DNA of 7,289 nucleotides from Aquificaceae bacterium (GTDB lineage Bacteria > Aquificota > Aquificia > Aquificales > Aquificaceae). The notes below the pieces were generated by a model that saw only the letters and a list, made by a program, of their open reading frames with translations, searched no databases and had not been told where the DNA came from. The translations under genes were made by a program, and so were the position numbers. Location: contig JALSHX010000286.1 of assembly GCA_026982025.1 (NCBI GenBank), positions 1 through 7,289 of the forward strand, given 5' to 3'. This document shows positions 5,373 to 7,289 of this stretch, piece after piece. Every line of letters begins with the position of its first letter. The first letter of the stretch is position 1.

Positions 5373-5535
5373 GCTCCTTGATATACTTGCATGTCCGGTG
5401 TGCAAGGGAGATCTGAAATATGATCGCGATAGGGACATTTTGATCTGTGAAAAGTGCATGGTTTACTACGAAGTTAGGGACGGTATTCCCGTACTTCTTC
5501 CCGATTCGGGGAAGCCCATTGAAGGAGAAAGTTGA
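5359..5535 (+). CDS. Trm112/YcaR-family zinc-ribbon protein (58 residues)
   Basis: The only plus-strand gene. Translation from the ATG gives 58 residues: M-L-D-S-K-L-L-D-I-L-A-C-P-V-C at the start, a short charged middle, L-I-C-E-K-C and then Y-E-V-R-D-G-I-P-V-L-L-P. This is the complete Trm112-like (UPF0434, YcaR) pattern, with both CxxC pairs of a zinc ribbon intact (C12/C15 and C30/C33) and the typical R-D-G-I-P-V-L ending. In eukaryotes and archaea Trm112 proteins are partner subunits for methyltransferases; the bacterial role is poorly defined, so I assign none. No Shine-Dalgarno precedes the ATG; a TATAAT box lies 10 nt upstream. Its last 62 nt overlap, in antisense, the 3' end of the HAD phosphatase gene. 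Confidence 0.9.
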   Translation: MLDSKLLDILACPVCKGDLKYDRDRDILICEKCMVYYEVRDGIPVLLPDSGKPIEGES

Positions 5536-6175
5536 GGAGCTCATCCTCATTATCCGTTGAAAATAGCGAATCAAGTTTCAAGTCAACCACCTTTTTAAAG
5601 TGAACGAAGTCAACATCAAGGGCGTATATTTTCTTTGCTTCATTAACCATTTTCAGGTCGGCGGTGTTGTCGCCCACATACAGGGATGACCGGGAACCGA
5701 GTTTTTCCATGCAGAGTTTAAGTGGGTAGGGATGGGGTTTTCTGAAGACGGGGTCCTTAATGTGGTCCTCATCCACCGTGCAGTCAAAAAATTGGCTCAG
5801 TTCAAACCTTTGAAAAATAAATAATAAGTCCCTTCTTGGTCTTCCCGTTACTATTCCCAAGGGAGTGCCGGAGTCCCGCAGTTGTCTGAAGAAATCCCGA
5901 TCGAGGAGGAGCTTTTCCCTGTACTTAAGCTGATCGTACTTCTTAGTAAAAACTTCAACGAGCTCCTCATAGTCCGCCTCCCCCCCGAGTTCCCTGATGA
6001 CCGTGAGGGTGACATCCCAGTCGTTGTTGATAGCCCTTGAATACTTTATTTCTTTAATCAGGTCCAGAGGAATGGATCTTCCGAGATAATGTTCCGCGGT
6101 TTCCTTAATTGCAAGGTGATAGCTCTCCCTGACATCAACTATCACACCGTCAACATCAAAAATTATTGACTTCAT
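5474..6175 (-). CDS. HAD superfamily subfamily IA phosphatase-like hydrolase
   Basis: Probable cytoplasmic phosphatase; substrate unknown. The 233-residue protein has all four HAD motifs. Motif I is F-D7-V-D9-G-V-I-V-D, with D7 the nucleophile and D9 the acid/base. Motif II is I-V-T110-G-R-P-R, motif III is R-K146-P-H-P, and motif IV is Y-V-G-D169-N-T-A-D173. A helical cap lies between motifs I and II (about 15-90), as in subfamily IA. The D-V-D-G-V-I-V-D-V-R-E-S-Y opening and the N-D-W-D-V-T cap segment resemble the poorly studied 'IA hypothetical 1' group (TIGR01548, from memory), more than phosphoglycolate phosphatase or beta-phosphoglucomutase. The start overlaps the lysR stop as ATGA, with AAAAGG just upstream, so the pair is co-translated. 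The last 20 codons and the stop overlap the convergent zinc-ribbon gene. Confidence 0.88.
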   Translation of the reverse strand: MKSIIFDVDGVIVDVRESYHLAIKETAEHYLGRSIPLDLIKEIKYSRAINNDWDVTLTVIRELGGEADYEELVEVFTKKYDQLKYREKLLLDRDFFRQLRDSGTPLGIVTGRPRRDLLFIFQRFELSQFFDCTVDEDHIKDPVFRKPHPYPLKLCMEKLGSRSSLYVGDNTADLKMVNEAKKIYALDVDFVHFKKVVDLKLDSLFSTDNEDELLNFLLQWASPNREEVREYRP

Positions 6176-7086
6176 ACCTTTTCGGTGATGATCTCGGAAG
6201 TTTTGGAGAGAACAAACTTAACAAAATTGCTGGCGAGGAAAGTTATGTTTGAGTTTTTTGGATATATGATGTTGAACCTTCGCTTTACATTAAATCCCCT
6301 GATCTTGAGGGGTACCACACCCCCGCTATCAATTTCACCGAGTATCAATCCCTTGGACAGAAATGAGGCACCGTATCCGCTCTTTACTATATTCATTATG
6401 GTTCTGCTGGAGTTCGCTTCAATTTTTATGTTGAGCCTTTCAAAGACCACACCCAGCTTTTCAAGGGCTTCCTTTACGATTTTGCGGGTTCCCGAGTTCA
6501 TCTCTCTCATCACAAGGTCAATTCTGTAAAGGTCCTCCGGCTCAACGCACTCACACCTTGTTAGCGGGCTTTCGGGGTAAGTGAAGAAGATAATTTCGTC
6601 CTCAAGCCAAGGGATGCTTACGAACTTTGAACTTGATTCCCTCTCAATAATTCCGAGATTTATAACTCCCGAAAGCAGACCCTCCTCAACATCGTGGGAA
6701 TTCCCCGTAAATACCTTCACCGTTGCGCTTGGAAACTCCTTGTGGAATTCGGCAATAATGTTTGGAATTATGTATTCACTCAGGGTAGCACTGACGCCCA
6801 GAAACAGGGTGTCCTTGAGGTCCTTTTTTATTTTGGCGATTTCCTCCATCAGCCCTTCGTAGCTTCCGAGAAGAAGTTTTGCTATTTCGTATATTCTCTT
6901 GCCCTCCTCCGTAAGAGCCATTTTGCCTCCTGCCCTCTGAAACAGCTTCGCTCCTATGGTTTTCTCAAGAGCCTTTATCTGCTGGGTGACCGCCGGCTGG
7001 GTGATGTATAGAATTTCGGAAGCCTTTGAAAAACTACCGAGATCGGCTACTGTGACGAAGGTTTTGAGTTTTGATATGTCAATCAT
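6172..7086 (-). CDS. LysR-type transcriptional regulator
   Basis: DNA-binding regulator of the LysR family, normally a tetramer responding to a small effector. The 304-residue product is family length. Residues 1-60 form the winged helix-turn-helix, with G-S-F-S-K-A-S-E and the recognition-helix region T-Q-P-A-V-T-Q-Q-I-K-A-L-E (29-41). A linker helix spans about 62-90, and a periplasmic-binding-protein-like effector domain runs from about 93 to 298. The R-E-M-N-S-G-T-R segment (194-201) is of the kind seen in CysL/YeiE/CbbR-like members, but the effector cannot be deduced. It is not divergent from a target gene as LysR genes often are. It follows queE on the same strand and overlaps a HAD phosphatase as ATGA. 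Its own promoter contains a T-N11-A palindrome, so autoregulation is likely. No Shine-Dalgarno precedes the ATG. A link to sox regulation is possible but unsupported. Confidence 0.92.
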   Translation of the reverse strand: MIDISKLKTFVTVADLGSFSKASEILYITQPAVTQQIKALEKTIGAKLFQRAGGKMALTEEGKRIYEIAKLLLGSYEGLMEEIAKIKKDLKDTLFLGVSATLSEYIIPNIIAEFHKEFPSATVKVFTGNSHDVEEGLLSGVINLGIIERESSSKFVSIPWLEDEIIFFTYPESPLTRCECVEPEDLYRIDLVMREMNSGTRKIVKEALEKLGVVFERLNIKIEANSSRTIMNIVKSGYGASFLSKGLILGEIDSGGVVPLKIRGFNVKRRFNIIYPKNSNITFLASNFVKFVLSKTSEIITEKV

Positions 7087-7096
7087 CGTAAAGTTT

Positions 7097-7133
7097 AATT
7101 ATAGTATAACGATTTCTTATTGCAACTATAATT
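7097..7133. promoter_or_regulatory. Nested inverted repeats with LysR box, presumed lysR autoregulatory operator
   Basis: A perfect 9-bp inverted repeat, AATTATAGT (7097-7105) and ACTATAATT (7125-7133), is spaced by 19 nt. Inside it lies ATAA-N7-TTAT (7106-7120), which contains a T-N11-A pair (T7107, A7119), the spacing of LysR-type binding sites. The structure covers both promoter boxes of lysR. By family knowledge LysR proteins commonly repress their own promoter from such sites. The low G+C makes chance matches more likely. Confidence 0.5.
7098..7125 (-). promoter_or_regulatory. Predicted sigma70-type promoter for lysR-HAD
   Basis: On the minus strand TTGCAA (7125-7120, 4 of 6) is separated by 16 nt from a perfect TATAAT (7103-7098). 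The predicted transcript start near 7091 leaves about 4-5 nt before the lysR ATG (7086). The promoter sits inside the palindromic region described separately. Confidence 0.6.
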
Positions 7134-7145
7134 CTCATAAATAAT

Positions 7146-7289
7146 TCATGGAATTCCCAGAAATTTGTGGACCTGCGGAATAACCCTTACACCGAATCCT
7201 TTTGACACAAGGCTCTTCTGGATTTTGAGAGCCTTTTTGAGCATTTCGTTTCTGTTGCTCTCGGGCTGGAGAACTACCTTTCCCTCGGC
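7146..7289 (-). CDS. queE: QueE-like 7-carboxy-7-deazaguanine synthase, C-terminal part (partial)
   Basis: Only the last 47 codons and the TGA (7148-7146) are in the window; the 5' part lies beyond the right edge. The reading frame is open to the edge and gives V-V-L-Q-P-E-S-N near its start, a lysine-rich helix, and the ending G-V-R-V-I-P-Q-V-H-K-F-L-G-I-P. The L-Q-P and R-V-x-P-Q-x-H-K elements are typical of the C-terminus of QueE, the radical-SAM enzyme that makes 7-carboxy-7-deazaguanine on the way to queuosine. The radical-SAM cysteines are out of view, so the call rests on the tail alone; another radical-SAM activase-type protein is the alternative. A 59-nt gap carrying the lysR promoter follows. 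Confidence 0.75.
   Translation of the reverse strand, partial: AEGKVVLQPESNRNEMLKKALKIQKSLVSKGFGVRVIPQVHKFLGIP

Noticed and set aside
5350..5574. Minus-strand open frame of 74 codons opposite the zinc-ribbon gene
   Set aside because: The plus strand here encodes an intact Trm112-like zinc ribbon, which accounts for the sequence.
6694..7011. Plus-strand open frames opposite lysR
   Set aside because: They are antisense to conserved helix-turn-helix and effector-domain sequence; no supporting signals.

Overview
The window looks like chromosomal DNA of a thermophilic, sulfur-oxidising bacterium, most likely of the Aquificales (Aquifex/Hydrogenobacter type). The reasons are periplasmic thiosulfate-oxidation (sox) genes next to a rplM-rpsI-argC block, Lys/Glu/Arg-rich proteins, very tight gene packing and very AT-rich gaps. 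I recall the same rplM-rpsI-argC order in Aquifex aeolicus but could not check it. The species assignment is inference.

Layout: all but one of the genes are on the minus strand, so transcription runs from high to low coordinates. (a) 7146-7289: the C-terminal 47 codons of a QueE-like 7-carboxy-7-deazaguanine synthase. (b) 7086-5474: a LysR-type regulator whose stop overlaps (ATGA) a HAD-family phosphatase. Its promoter lies inside a palindromic, LysR-box-like region. (c) 5359-5535, plus strand: a 58-residue zinc-ribbon protein of the Trm112/YcaR family. It is convergent with the phosphatase, overlapping its 3' end by 62 nt, and divergent from acylphosphatase across a 22-nt gap. (d) 5336-4115: acylphosphatase overlapping a secreted triple-LysM plus degenerate LytM/M23 protein (NlpD-like). 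(e) 4099-2221: rplM, rpsI and argC as an overlapping block with a good sigma70-type promoter just upstream. (f) 2094-2220: a roughly 20% G+C gap, the only sizeable intergenic stretch. (g) 2093-15: the start of a sox operon in the order soxW-like thioredoxin, soxY, soxZ, soxA. A strong Shine-Dalgarno at the left edge announces a further gene outside the window.

How the sox genes work together: SoxY (Tat-exported, C-terminal cysteine arm) and SoxZ form the carrier. SoxA, the dihaem half of SoxAX, loads thiosulfate onto the SoxY cysteine. The thioredoxin-like protein probably keeps that cysteine, or other periplasmic thiols, reduced. SoxX and SoxB are needed but are not in view, and no soxCD is visible.

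A recurring pattern is that internal operon genes (soxY, soxZ, soxA, rpsI, the NlpD-like gene) have strong Shine-Dalgarno sequences. The genes at the heads of transcription units (soxW, rplM, lysR, acyP, the zinc-ribbon gene) have none and carry -10-like boxes only about 10-20 nt before the start codon, suggesting leaderless or near-leaderless mRNAs. I saw no tRNA, rRNA, CRISPR array or mobile element, and nothing that amounts to a wholly new multi-gene system.
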